Below are positions 57,699-64,000 of a stretch of DNA of 64,000 bases, piece after piece. Below the pieces are notes generated by a model. That model was given only the letters and a program-made list of their open reading frames with translations. It did no database searches and was not told where the DNA came from. The stretch comes from an uncultured Oscillospiraceae bacterium. GTDB taxonomy: Bacteria; Bacillota; Clostridia; Oscillospirales; Oscillospiraceae. The position numbers and the translations under genes were made by a program. Within the stretch, counting starts at the first letter, position 1. Each line of letters starts with the position of its first letter. The stretch covers positions 124,001 to 188,000 of the forward strand of contig CAKSWT010000004.1 of NCBI GenBank assembly GCA_934512135.1. Reading direction: 5' to 3'.

Positions 57699-58979
57699 TT
57701 GATAGAAACTGACATTTCTAATATCTGGGGCGACATTGACTTCTCCAGTTTGATGGGCATGGAGAGCCGGCTCAGCGCCGCCCACGCCAAGCTGGCCGAC
57801 GGCACCGGCGCCGGAAACGATTTCCTGGGCTGGCATCATCTCCCCTCCGGTACCACCGAGGAGGAGCTGGACGCCATTACCGCCGCCGCCAGAAAGATCC
57901 GCCGGGATTCCAAGGCCCTGGTGGTCATTGGCATCGGCGGCAGCTATCTGGGCGCCCGGGCCGCCATTGAGTTTATCAACGGCGTAATGCATAACGACAC
58001 AGACCCGGTCAAGATCTACTTTGCCGGCAATCACCTCTCCACCCGGGCGCTAAACGATCTGGCGGCTCAGCTGGAAAACGTGGACTTCTCCATCAATATT
58101 GTCTCCAAATCCGGCTCCACCATGGAGACCGCTCTGGCCGCCCGGATGTTCCGCTGGCTGCTGAACCGGAAGTACGGAGCGGAAAAGGCCCGTCAGCGGA
58201 TCTATGTGACCACCGATCCCCACAAGGGCAAGCTCCGTGCCCTCACCACCGAGGAGGGCTACACCAGTTTCCCCATTCCCTCCAATGTGGGAGGCCGCTA
58301 CAGTGTGCTCACCGCCTGCGGCCTGCTGCCCATGGCCGTGGCTGGCATCGATATCCGCTCCGTAATGGCAGGTGCACGGCAGGCCGAGGGAGATCTGGAC
58401 GTCCGCAGCATGGAAAACCCCGCTTGGCTCTACGCCGCTGCCCGGAACATGCTCTATGAAAACGGCAAGAAGATTGAAATGCTCTGTAGCTATGAGCCGG
58501 ACTTTGAATATATGGGCCGCTGGTGGCAGCAGCTCTTTGGGGAAAGCGAGGGCAAGGACGGCAAGGGCATTTTCCCCGCCTGCGCTCAGTTCACCACCGA
58601 TCTTCACTCCATGGGCCAGATGATTCAGCAGGGCGAGCGGAACCTCTTTGAGACGGTGGTCCGGTTTTCCCCGGCCGCCCAGGAGCTGTCCATTGAGATC
58701 GACTGGAAAAACCTTGACGACCTGAACTATCTGGCCGGAAAAACCATCAGCTATGTGGAGGAGAACGCCTACGAGGGCGTGCTTCAGGCCCATGTGGACG
58801 GCGGCGTGCCGGTGATCGTCCTTCGGTGCGGCGAGATGAACGCCCGGACCCTGGGATACCTGATGTACTTCTTCCAGCTCTCCTGCGGCATCAGCGCCTA
58901 TACGCTGGGGGTCAATCCCTTCAACCAGCCCGGGGTAGAGGCCTACAAAAAGAACATGATGACCAATCTGGGCCGGTAA
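57699..58979 (+). CDS. pgi: Glucose-6-phosphate isomerase
   Basis: A 426-residue phosphoglucose isomerase of the shorter bacterial type. Motifs: VVIGIGGSYLGARAAIEF near residue 75, ISKSGSTMETALAARMF near 135 (sugar-phosphate SIS site), catalytic Glu in FGESEGKDGKG, and the C-terminal Lys in NPFNQPGVEAYKKNM. It interconverts glucose 6-phosphate and fructose 6-phosphate in glycolysis. Two starts are possible. TTG 57699 is preferred because AAAAGGA lies 11 bases upstream, whereas ATG 57687 sits directly on that site; the difference is four residues. Confidence 0.94.
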   Translation: MIETDISNIWGDIDFSSLMGMESRLSAAHAKLADGTGAGNDFLGWHHLPSGTTEEELDAITAAARKIRRDSKALVVIGIGGSYLGARAAIEFINGVMHNDTDPVKIYFAGNHLSTRALNDLAAQLENVDFSINIVSKSGSTMETALAARMFRWLLNRKYGAEKARQRIYVTTDPHKGKLRALTTEEGYTSFPIPSNVGGRYSVLTACGLLPMAVAGIDIRSVMAGARQAEGDLDVRSMENPAWLYAAARNMLYENGKKIEMLCSYEPDFEYMGRWWQQLFGESEGKDGKGIFPACAQFTTDLHSMGQMIQQGERNLFETVVRFSPAAQELSIEIDWKNLDDLNYLAGKTISYVEENAYEGVLQAHVDGGVPVIVLRCGEMNARTLGYLMYFFQLSCGISAYTLGVNPFNQPGVEAYKKNMMTNLGR

Positions 58980-59117
58980 GGCGTTTTCATCGAAATTCTC
59001 GGAATATTCACAATTCTGTTTTGCAAAATTCACAAAAACGGTTGAAAAATTATCTGAAAAATGATACTATAATGCCACAGTCGGTTTCGGCCGACAAAAC
59101 GAAAGGGGTAATCTTCT

Positions 59118-59528
59118 ATGGTCAAGGTTATTATGGGCGTCAAGGGCTCCGGTAAAACCAAGCAGATGGTGGACACCATCAACGCCGCAGTGGAAAATGA
59201 AGCCGGCCACGTTGTCTGCATCGAAAAGGGCAGCAAGCTTGTTTACGACATAAAGTCCAGCGTCCGCCTTGTGGAGGCCAGCGACTATCCGATCGGTGGG
59301 TACAGCTATCTGAAGGGTTTCGTCAGCGGTCTGCATGCCGGCGATTATGATATTACACACATCTTTATTGACAGCCTGTACAAGATCTCCGTGTGCAACG
59401 ACACCATGGAGACCGAGGCTTTCCTCCAGTGGTGCGATGAGTTTGGCAAGGCCAACAAGATTGACTTTACCATCTCCATCTCCGCAGACATCAACACCGC
59501 CACTGAGGGCATTAAAAAGTTCTTCTAA
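59118..59528 (+). CDS. Small P-loop ATP-binding protein of unknown function
   Basis: A 136-residue protein opening MVKVIMGVKGSGKTKQMVD, a Walker A loop at residues 7-14 directly at the N-terminus. A hydrophobic strand THIFIDSLYKI near residue 80 looks like a Walker B (FID), and the fold resembles a minimal thymidine-kinase or RecA-like core. Similar short proteins occur across clostridia without assigned function. GAAAGGGG precedes ATG 59118; a terminator closes the gene, so it is monocistronic between pgi and the YwaF-like gene. An ATP- or nucleotide-binding role is all that can be supported. Confidence 0.8.
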   Translation: MVKVIMGVKGSGKTKQMVDTINAAVENEAGHVVCIEKGSKLVYDIKSSVRLVEASDYPIGGYSYLKGFVSGLHAGDYDITHIFIDSLYKISVCNDTMETEAFLQWCDEFGKANKIDFTISISADINTATEGIKKFF

Positions 59529-59535
59529 ACCATTG

Positions 59536-59561
59536 GACCGTCCGGTTTTTCCCGGACGGTC
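59536..59561 (+). terminator. Terminator after the P-loop protein gene
   Basis: A perfect 10-bp stem (59536-59545 with 59552-59561, loop of six T/C) followed by a pyrimidine-rich stretch. Confidence 0.65.
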
Positions 59562-59613
59562 TTCCTCACCCCTTAGAAGGCAAATTATTCCATATTTAAA
59601 GGAGGTCTTTCCT

Positions 59614-60351
59614 CTGGCGTATTTCTTCACCCCGGAATCGGATATTCCCCAGGGGATGGGCTTTTCCCGGTTCTCCCCGGGGCATCTTTCCATGCTGGCC
59701 CTGCTGACCGTTCTCAGCGCTCTGGTGGTGGGGTTGGGCTGTCGCCTCTCCCCTGCCCGGCGGCAGCGGCTCCTGCGCACTATGGCCGGGGCCATGGTGG
59801 TCATGGAATTCTGCAAGGACTTGATTCTGGGCCTCATTGGCGCATTCTCGCTGGGGTATCTGCCCCTGCATCTGTGCAGTCTGGCCATGTTTATCTGTCT
59901 CTATGCCGCCTGGCACCCAAATTCCGATGCCGCAGGCCAGCTGCTTTGGAGCCTGTGCTTCTCCGGCGGGCTGGCCGCCCTGCTGTTCCCGGACTGGACC
60001 AGAATGCCTATTATGCACTTTCAGTCCCTCCACAGCTTCCTTTACCACGCCATGCTGGTGCAGTTCTCCCTGATCTCCGTGATTTCCGGTCAGGCACGGC
60101 CCAGACTGGGCCGTGTGTGGAAGGTCTGGGTATTTCTCCTGTGGGTTGCCCTACCGGTGTACGGCTTCAACGCCCTGTTCCACACCAACTATATGTTTCT
60201 GAACCATCCCGTTGCCGGAACGCCGCTGGCCTGGTGCGCCCAGCGCCCCGGAGGCTATCTTCTGAACTACGGGCTTTTGGTGGCGGCAATTCTGGCGCTA
60301 TTGAACCTCCCCTTTTCTTTTTGCCACAGGATCCGCCACAGAAATATGTAG
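59614..60351 (+). CDS. YwaF/TIGR02206-family membrane protein, apparent CTG start
   Basis: A 245-residue integral membrane protein with about six to seven helices, carrying the family pattern FSPGHLSMLALLTVLSALVV, then LGYLPLHLCSLAMFICLYA and an MHFQSLHSFLYHAMLVQFSL helix rich in histidines. Function of this family is unknown. AAAGGAGG (59598-59605) stands exactly 8 bases before CTG 59614, and translation from there gives (M)AYFFTPESDIPQG, the normal family opening. No ATG, GTG or TTG occurs between that site and ATG 59656, which would remove 14 residues and has no ribosome site. A CTG start is therefore the best reading. Confidence 0.75.
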   Translation: MAYFFTPESDIPQGMGFSRFSPGHLSMLALLTVLSALVVGLGCRLSPARRQRLLRTMAGAMVVMEFCKDLILGLIGAFSLGYLPLHLCSLAMFICLYAAWHPNSDAAGQLLWSLCFSGGLAALLFPDWTRMPIMHFQSLHSFLYHAMLVQFSLISVISGQARPRLGRVWKVWVFLLWVALPVYGFNALFHTNYMFLNHPVAGTPLAWCAQRPGGYLLNYGLLVAAILALLNLPFSFCHRIRHRNM

Positions 60352-60472
60352 AAATTCTCCAGGCCACTTTTGGTATTTTTCGTGAAATTTCACATAAATC
60401 ATTTCGAAGCATGAATTTCCCCTCACACCAACCGTCTCATTTGAGACACAATCTGTCCATTTCTCTCCGGGG

Positions 60473-60490
60473 TTGTGAAAAAAGTAACAG
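60473..60490. promoter_or_regulatory. Candidate Rex (redox repressor) site
   Basis: TTGTGAA-AAAA-GTAACAG matches the Rex operator TTGTGAA-N4-TTAACAA in the left half completely and in five of seven positions on the right. Rex senses NADH/NAD+ and represses NADH-using and hydrogenase genes in clostridia. It lies about 80 bases upstream of the -10, farther than usual. Confidence 0.4.
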
Positions 60491-60571
60491 ACTTTTTTTG
60501 ACCCCGGATTTTTCCCTTTGCGTCGATTTTTCCGACTGATTTTAGGGATTCCCAACGGGCAAAAATTGCGT

Positions 60572-60577
60572 TATAAT
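60572..60577 (+). promoter_or_regulatory. -10 element of the hydrogenase operon
   Basis: Consensus TATAAT 83 bases before hydC; the region 17-18 bases upstream (TTCCCA) is a poor -35, which fits activator or redox control. Confidence 0.5.
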
Positions 60578-60659
60578 AAAGAAGCGAACTGTCAGCGCTA
60601 CGTTGGCAGCGCTGTTACGGTACACTGCGGGCCATCGCCCGAAAAGGAGGAAATCTTTT

Positions 60660-61154
60660 ATGCCAAACACAAAAACGGTTGTTCCCTATTCCGGCACCCC
60701 GGAGCAGGAAGCAAAGCTGAAGGCTGTGATCGAGGAGTATAAGGATGTTCCCGGCGGCACCATGCCTGTGATGCAGCAGGCTCAGGAGATCTTCGGATAC
60801 CTGCCGGAGGAGGTCCAGATTATGATTGCCGAGGGACTCGGCATTCCTCTGGAGGAGGTCTATGGCATCTCCACCTTCTATTCTCTTTATAATCTCAACC
60901 CCAAAGGAAAGTACAAAATCACGGTATGTCTTGGCACCGCCTGCTACGTCAAGGGATCTCAGTCCATTCTCGACAAGGTTGTGGCCCGTCTGGGATGTCC
61001 CGTGGGCTCCATCTCCCCGGACGGAAAGTATTCCGTGGATGCCACCCGCTGCGTGGGCGCCTGCGGCCTGGCTCCGGTTATGATGGTCAACGACGACGTG
61101 TACGGTCGTATGACCCCCGACCAGGTGGACGACGTTCTGGCCAAGTATCAGTAA
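60660..61154 (+). CDS. hydC: NuoE/HydC-type 2Fe-2S subunit of NADH-dependent hydrogenase
   Basis: A 164-residue thioredoxin-like ferredoxin. Cluster ligands are CLGTAC (C-x4-C) near residue 88 and CVGAC (C-x3-C) near 130, the NuoE/HydC pattern; an N-terminal helical region with VMQQAQEIFGYLPEEVQ precedes. It passes electrons between the NADH-binding HydB and other clusters. AAAGGAGG precedes ATG 60660. The stop overlaps the next ATG (TAATG). It begins an operon hydC, ATPase, 2Fe-2S, hydB, hydA. Confidence 0.92.
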   Translation: MPNTKTVVPYSGTPEQEAKLKAVIEEYKDVPGGTMPVMQQAQEIFGYLPEEVQIMIAEGLGIPLEEVYGISTFYSLYNLNPKGKYKITVCLGTACYVKGSQSILDKVVARLGCPVGSISPDGKYSVDATRCVGACGLAPVMMVNDDVYGRMTPDQVDDVLAKYQ

Positions 61155-61696
61155 TGAAAGAGCTGAGCCTCAATATTCTGGATATTGCCAAAAACTCCGT
61201 CACTGCCGGAGCCACCCTGGTGCAGATCACCGTGGAGGAGCTCCCCCACCGGCTGTCCATCACCGTCTCGGACAACGGCTGCGGCATGACCCCGGAGTTT
61301 GTGGCCCGGGTCACAGACCCGTTCACCACCACCAGAACCACCCGAAAGGTGGGGCTGGGCATTCCCCTGCTCCAGATGGAGGCCCGGATGGCCGGCGGCG
61401 ACCTGACCATCACCTCAGCGGTGGGCAAAGGCACCACCCTTACGGCCTGGTTTGACCCCGGCAACATTGACATGCCCCCCCTGGGTGATCTCCCCTCGTC
61501 CATTGTGACGCTGATCCAGGGCAGCCCGGACATTGACTTTCTCTTTACCCATCTGCGGGATGGGGAAGCGTACAGTCTTGACACCCGGGATATTCGGGAG
61601 ATCATGGGAGACATCTCCCTGGCCGAGCCCGAGGTATTGGGCTGGGTGAGCGATTATCTTATCGAACATGAATCCACTTTAGAAGGGAAGCGTTGA
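61154..61696 (+). CDS. HATPase-domain protein encoded within the hydrogenase operon
   Basis: A 180-residue stand-alone GHKL ATPase domain: MKELSLNILDIAKNSVTAGA is the N box (N14 region), VSDNGCGM the G1 box, DPFTTTRTTRKVGLGIPLLQ the F/G2 region. There is no histidine-phosphoacceptor domain or membrane segment. Genes like this recur between hydC and hydB in clostridial bifurcating hydrogenase operons. Proposed roles include a serine-kinase or anti-sigma-like function, but none is proven. It overlaps hydC by one base. Confidence 0.85.
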   Translation: MKELSLNILDIAKNSVTAGATLVQITVEELPHRLSITVSDNGCGMTPEFVARVTDPFTTTRTTRKVGLGIPLLQMEARMAGGDLTITSAVGKGTTLTAWFDPGNIDMPPLGDLPSSIVTLIQGSPDIDFLFTHLRDGEAYSLDTRDIREIMGDISLAEPEVLGWVSDYLIEHESTLEGKR

Positions 61697-61700
61697 AGCA

Positions 61701-62069
61701 ATGAAATCTTTGGAAGAGCTGAAGGCCCTCCGCGAAAGCATGCAGAGCAAGATGAACCTCCGCAAGGAGGACGGCAGCACCATTCGCATCGTTGTGGGCA
61801 TGGCTACCTGCGGCATCGCCGCCGGTGCCCGTCCGGTGCTCAATGCCTTTGTGGAAGAAATCAATAAACGTCAGCTGGACAACGTCCAGGTCACACAGAC
61901 CGGCTGCATCGGCGTATGTCGACTGGAGCCCATTGTCGAGGTCTATGTGCCCGGTCAGGAAAAGGTCACCTATGTGAAGATGACCCCTGACAAGGTACCC
62001 ACCATCGTGGCCCAGCACATTGTCAACAAGCAGGTGGTGACCGAATACACCATCGGCGCCGCAGAATAA
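61701..62069 (+). CDS. 2Fe-2S ferredoxin-like protein of the hydrogenase operon
   Basis: A 122-residue thioredoxin-fold ferredoxin. Cysteines occur in MATCGIAAGA near residue 36 and TGCIGVCRLEP near 72; only three are in the usual positions, so the fourth cluster ligand is missing or supplied elsewhere. The same fold is fused to the N-terminus of HydB, and this gene looks like a separate copy. GAAGGGAAG lies upstream of ATG 61701. It probably mediates or tunes electron flow in the complex. Confidence 0.85.
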   Translation: MKSLEELKALRESMQSKMNLRKEDGSTIRIVVGMATCGIAAGARPVLNAFVEEINKRQLDNVQVTQTGCIGVCRLEPIVEVYVPGQEKVTYVKMTPDKVPTIVAQHIVNKQVVTEYTIGAAE

Positions 62070-62084
62070 GGAGGAGCATTTACT

Positions 62085-63878
62085 ATGGATTTTATCAGAG
62101 CCCACATCCTTGTCTGCACCGGCACCGGCTGTTCCTCCGCTGGAGCAGACGGCATTCTCACAGAGTTTGAAGCCCAGCTGAAGAAGTTCAATCTGGACAA
62201 GGAAGTACGGGTCGTCAAGACCGGATGTCTCGGACTGTGCGCCAAGGGCCCCAATGTGGTGGTCTATCCCGAGGGCGTATATTACAGCCACGTCTCCGTG
62301 GAGGACGTGCCCGAGATCGTAGAAGAGCATATTCTCAAGGGCCGCAAGGTGGATCGTCTGATCTACAGTGAGGTAGACGAGGGCGGCAAGGCCACCTCTC
62401 TCACCGACACCGCCTTTTACAAGGACCAGGTGCGTATCGCCCTGCGGAACTGCGGCATCATCAATCCCGAGGACATTGACGAGTACATCGCCTATGACGG
62501 CTATGCCGCCCTGGCAAAGGTCCTCACCTCCATGACCCCCCAGCAGGTCATCGACGAGATCAAGGCCTCCGGCCTGAAGGGCCGCGGCGGTGCGGGCTTC
62601 CCCACCGGGATGAAGTGGCAGTTCGCCGCCAACTCCCCCGGCCCTGTCAAGTACGCCTGCTGTAACGCCGACGAGGGCGACCCGGGCGCCTTTATGGACC
62701 GCAGCGTGCTGGAGGGAGATCCCCACTCCGTACTGGAGGCCATGACCATTGCCGGCTACGCCATCGGCGCCACCGAGGGTTATATCTACGTCCGTGCCGA
62801 GTATCCCATTGCCGTGGAGCGTCTGAAGAAGGCGCTGGAGCAGTCCCACGAGTACGGCTTCCTGGGCAAGAACATCTTCGGCACCGACTTTAGCTTCGAC
62901 ATTGGCATCCGGCTGGGCTCTGGCGCCTTCGTCTGCGGCGAGGAGACCGCTCTGATGGTCTCCATTGAGGGCAAGCGCGGCGAGCCTCGCTGCCGTCCTC
63001 CCTATCCCGCAGTGAAGGGGCTCTTTGGCAAGCCCACCATCCTCAACAACGTGGAGACCTATGCCAACGTCTGCTGGATCATCAACCACGGTGCGGCGGC
63101 CTATGCAGCCCTGGGCACCGAGGGTTCCAAGGGCACCAAGGTCTTTGCCCTGGGCGGTAAGATCAACAACACCGGCCTGGTGGAGATCCCCATGGGCACA
63201 CCGCTCCGTCAGATCATCGAGGAAATCGGCGGTGGCGTACCCAACGGCAAGAAGTTCAAGGCCGTTCAGACCGGCGGTCCCTCCGGCGCATGTATTCCCG
63301 CCTCTCAGATCGACGTTCCCATCGACTATGAGAACCTCACCCGCATCGGCGCCATGATGGGCTCCGGCGGTATGATCGTTCTGGACGAGGACGACTGCAT
63401 GGTGGACATCGCCAAGTTCTTCCTGCAGTTTACCGTGGACGAGTCCTGCGGCAAGTGCTCTCCCTGCCGGATCGGCATCAAGCGGATGTATGAGATCCTT
63501 GAGCGCATCACCCAGGGCAAGGGCACCATGGAGGACCTGGACACCCTGGAGGACCTGGCGGCCCATATCAAGGGCAACGCCCTGTGTGGTCTGGGCCAGA
63601 CGGCCCCCAACCCGGTGCTCTCCACCATGAAGAACTTCCGGGACGAGTACATCGCCCATGTGGTCGAAAAGCGCTGCCCCGCAGGCTCCTGCAAGGCGCT
63701 GCTCAACTACACCATTGACCCCGCCAAGTGTAAGGGCTGCTCCGCCTGCTCCCGTGTCTGCCCCGCAGACGCGATCTCCGGCGTGATTCGTTCGCCCTTC
63801 AAAATCGATACATCCAAGTGCATCAAGTGCGGAAGCTGCATGGAAAAATGTAAGTTCGGCGCTATTTCCAAGGGTTAA
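62085..63878 (+). CDS. hydB: NuoF/HydB NADH-binding flavoprotein subunit
   Basis: A 597-residue subunit. Order: N-terminal 2Fe-2S thioredoxin-like domain with CTGTGCSSAG and TGCLGLCAKGP (residues 1-110), FMN/NADH-binding Nuo51 domain with KGRGGAGFPTGMKW near 165 and CCNADEGDPGAFMDR near 190, SLBB domain, 4Fe-4S site SCGKCSPCRIG near 460, and a C-terminal two-cluster ferredoxin (CKGCSACSRVCPADAI and CIKCGSCMEKCKFGAI). It oxidises or reduces NAD(H) and, with ferredoxin, makes or uses H2 in electron bifurcation. AAGGAGG precedes ATG 62085. Confidence 0.95.
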   Translation: MDFIRAHILVCTGTGCSSAGADGILTEFEAQLKKFNLDKEVRVVKTGCLGLCAKGPNVVVYPEGVYYSHVSVEDVPEIVEEHILKGRKVDRLIYSEVDEGGKATSLTDTAFYKDQVRIALRNCGIINPEDIDEYIAYDGYAALAKVLTSMTPQQVIDEIKASGLKGRGGAGFPTGMKWQFAANSPGPVKYACCNADEGDPGAFMDRSVLEGDPHSVLEAMTIAGYAIGATEGYIYVRAEYPIAVERLKKALEQSHEYGFLGKNIFGTDFSFDIGIRLGSGAFVCGEETALMVSIEGKRGEPRCRPPYPAVKGLFGKPTILNNVETYANVCWIINHGAAAYAALGTEGSKGTKVFALGGKINNTGLVEIPMGTPLRQIIEEIGGGVPNGKKFKAVQTGGPSGACIPASQIDVPIDYENLTRIGAMMGSGGMIVLDEDDCMVDIAKFFLQFTVDESCGKCSPCRIGIKRMYEILERITQGKGTMEDLDTLEDLAAHIKGNALCGLGQTAPNPVLSTMKNFRDEYIAHVVEKRCPAGSCKALLNYTIDPAKCKGCSACSRVCPADAISGVIRSPFKIDTSKCIKCGSCMEKCKFGAISKG

Positions 63879-63895
63879 GGAGGCTCAGGCAAACG

Positions 63896-64000
63896 ATGGA
63901 TACTGTGAAATTAAAGATCAATGGCATAGAAGTGGAGGCCCCCGCCGGGTCTACCATCATTCAGGCCGCAAATCTCGCAGGGGTCAAGATTCCCTCCCTG
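63896..64000 (+). CDS. hydA: NADH-dependent [FeFe] hydrogenase catalytic subunit, start only
   Basis: The first 35 residues are inside the window: MDTVKLKINGIEVEAPAGST followed by IIQAANLAGVKIPSL, the beginning of a plant-type 2Fe-2S domain shared by NuoG and HydA. AAGGAGG lies upstream of ATG 63896. As the gene after hydB, a [FeFe] hydrogenase with H-cluster is expected; formate dehydrogenase or a plain NuoG-like protein cannot be excluded from this fragment. Confidence 0.75.
   Translation, partial: MDTVKLKINGIEVEAPAGSTIIQAANLAGVKIPSL

Larger units (their letters stand above)
60352..60659. other. 308-base intergenic region upstream of the hydrogenase operon
   Basis: No gene visible. It holds palindromes GTGAAATTTCAC (60382-60393) and GTCTCA-TT-TGAGAC (60434-60447), a Rex-like site (60473-60490), a consensus TATAAT (60572-60577) and a 7-bp hairpin CAGCGCT/AGCGCTG (60593-60614) in the untranslated leader. 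The number of symmetrical elements suggests several layers of control of the hydrogenase genes. Confidence 0.5.

Noticed and set aside
60382..60393. GTGAAATTTCAC as a Rex operator
   Set aside because: Half-sites are separated by 2 bases; Rex needs about 4 between TTGTGAA and TTCACAA. Listed only as a palindrome.
1..64000. CRISPR arrays, insertion sequences, prophage, tRNA or rRNA genes
   Set aside because: No regularly spaced repeats, transposase-like or phage-like reading frames, and no recognisable tRNA cloverleaf or rRNA sequence were seen by eye. A tRNAscan or Infernal run would settle the RNA part.

Overview
The window reads as chromosomal DNA of a GC-rich, anaerobic, spore-forming Firmicute, most likely an Oscillospiraceae-type gut clostridium. 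The evidence is an alpha/beta small acid-soluble spore protein, a SpoVB-like flippase, clostridial one-chain PurL, RNase J, GdpP, a preQ1-I and a glycine riboswitch, the start of an electron-bifurcating [FeFe]-hydrogenase operon, and no respiratory genes. The taxon is inferred from gene content only. I see no rRNA, tRNA, CRISPR array, phage or insertion sequence; this is dense core chromosome with a few accessory islands.

Layout. 1-2.6 kb: truncated LysR regulator, CoA-transferase, spore protein. 2.7-6.6 kb: a phosphate module, PhoP/PhoR-like two-component system plus Na/Pi cotransporter, with TTTAC repeats in 11-bp phase in front of both the regulator and the transporter. 6.7-8.8 kb: MgtE with a long leader whose last hairpin masks its ribosome site, and a divergent small membrane protein. 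9.0-11.3 kb: three coupled SnoaL/NTF2-like paralogues of unknown function. 11.4-21.2 kb: RNase J, diverging from gdpP-rplI-dnaB-tilS-hpt-ftsH. 21.2-32.3 kb: uridine kinase, oligopeptide ABC transporter oppABCDF, SpoVB-like flippase, and peptidases pepT-pepV, together a peptide uptake and degradation block. 32.5-38.5 kb: threonine aldolase, then a preQ1-riboswitch-controlled operon queD-queE-folE-queC-queF-mutY-thioesterase, and a MarR regulator.

38.6-43.7 kb: an envelope redox set (48-residue CXXC protein, polyferredoxin membrane protein, TlpA-like lipoprotein) divergent from a second two-component system, followed by a CAT-fold protein that lacks the catalytic histidine and carries an extra C-terminal domain. 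43.8-46.7 kb: branched-chain aminotransferase and a glycine-riboswitch-controlled Na/alanine-glycine symporter. 46.9-57.5 kb: a six-gene minus-strand run secA-pgeF-solute-binding lipoprotein-purL-MBL hydrolase-SDR. 57.7-60.4 kb: glucose-6-phosphate isomerase, a small P-loop protein, and a YwaF-like membrane protein that appears to start at CTG. 60.7-64.0 kb: hydC, an ATPase-domain protein, a 2Fe-2S protein, hydB and the first codons of hydA, running off the window.

The physiology that emerges is fermentative: peptide import and cleavage, amino-acid transamination and threonine cleavage, CoA transfer for acid production, and disposal of NADH and ferredoxin electrons as hydrogen. The least explained parts are the SnoaL triplet, the mgtE leader, the CXXC/polyferredoxin/TlpA set and the CAT-like fusion.
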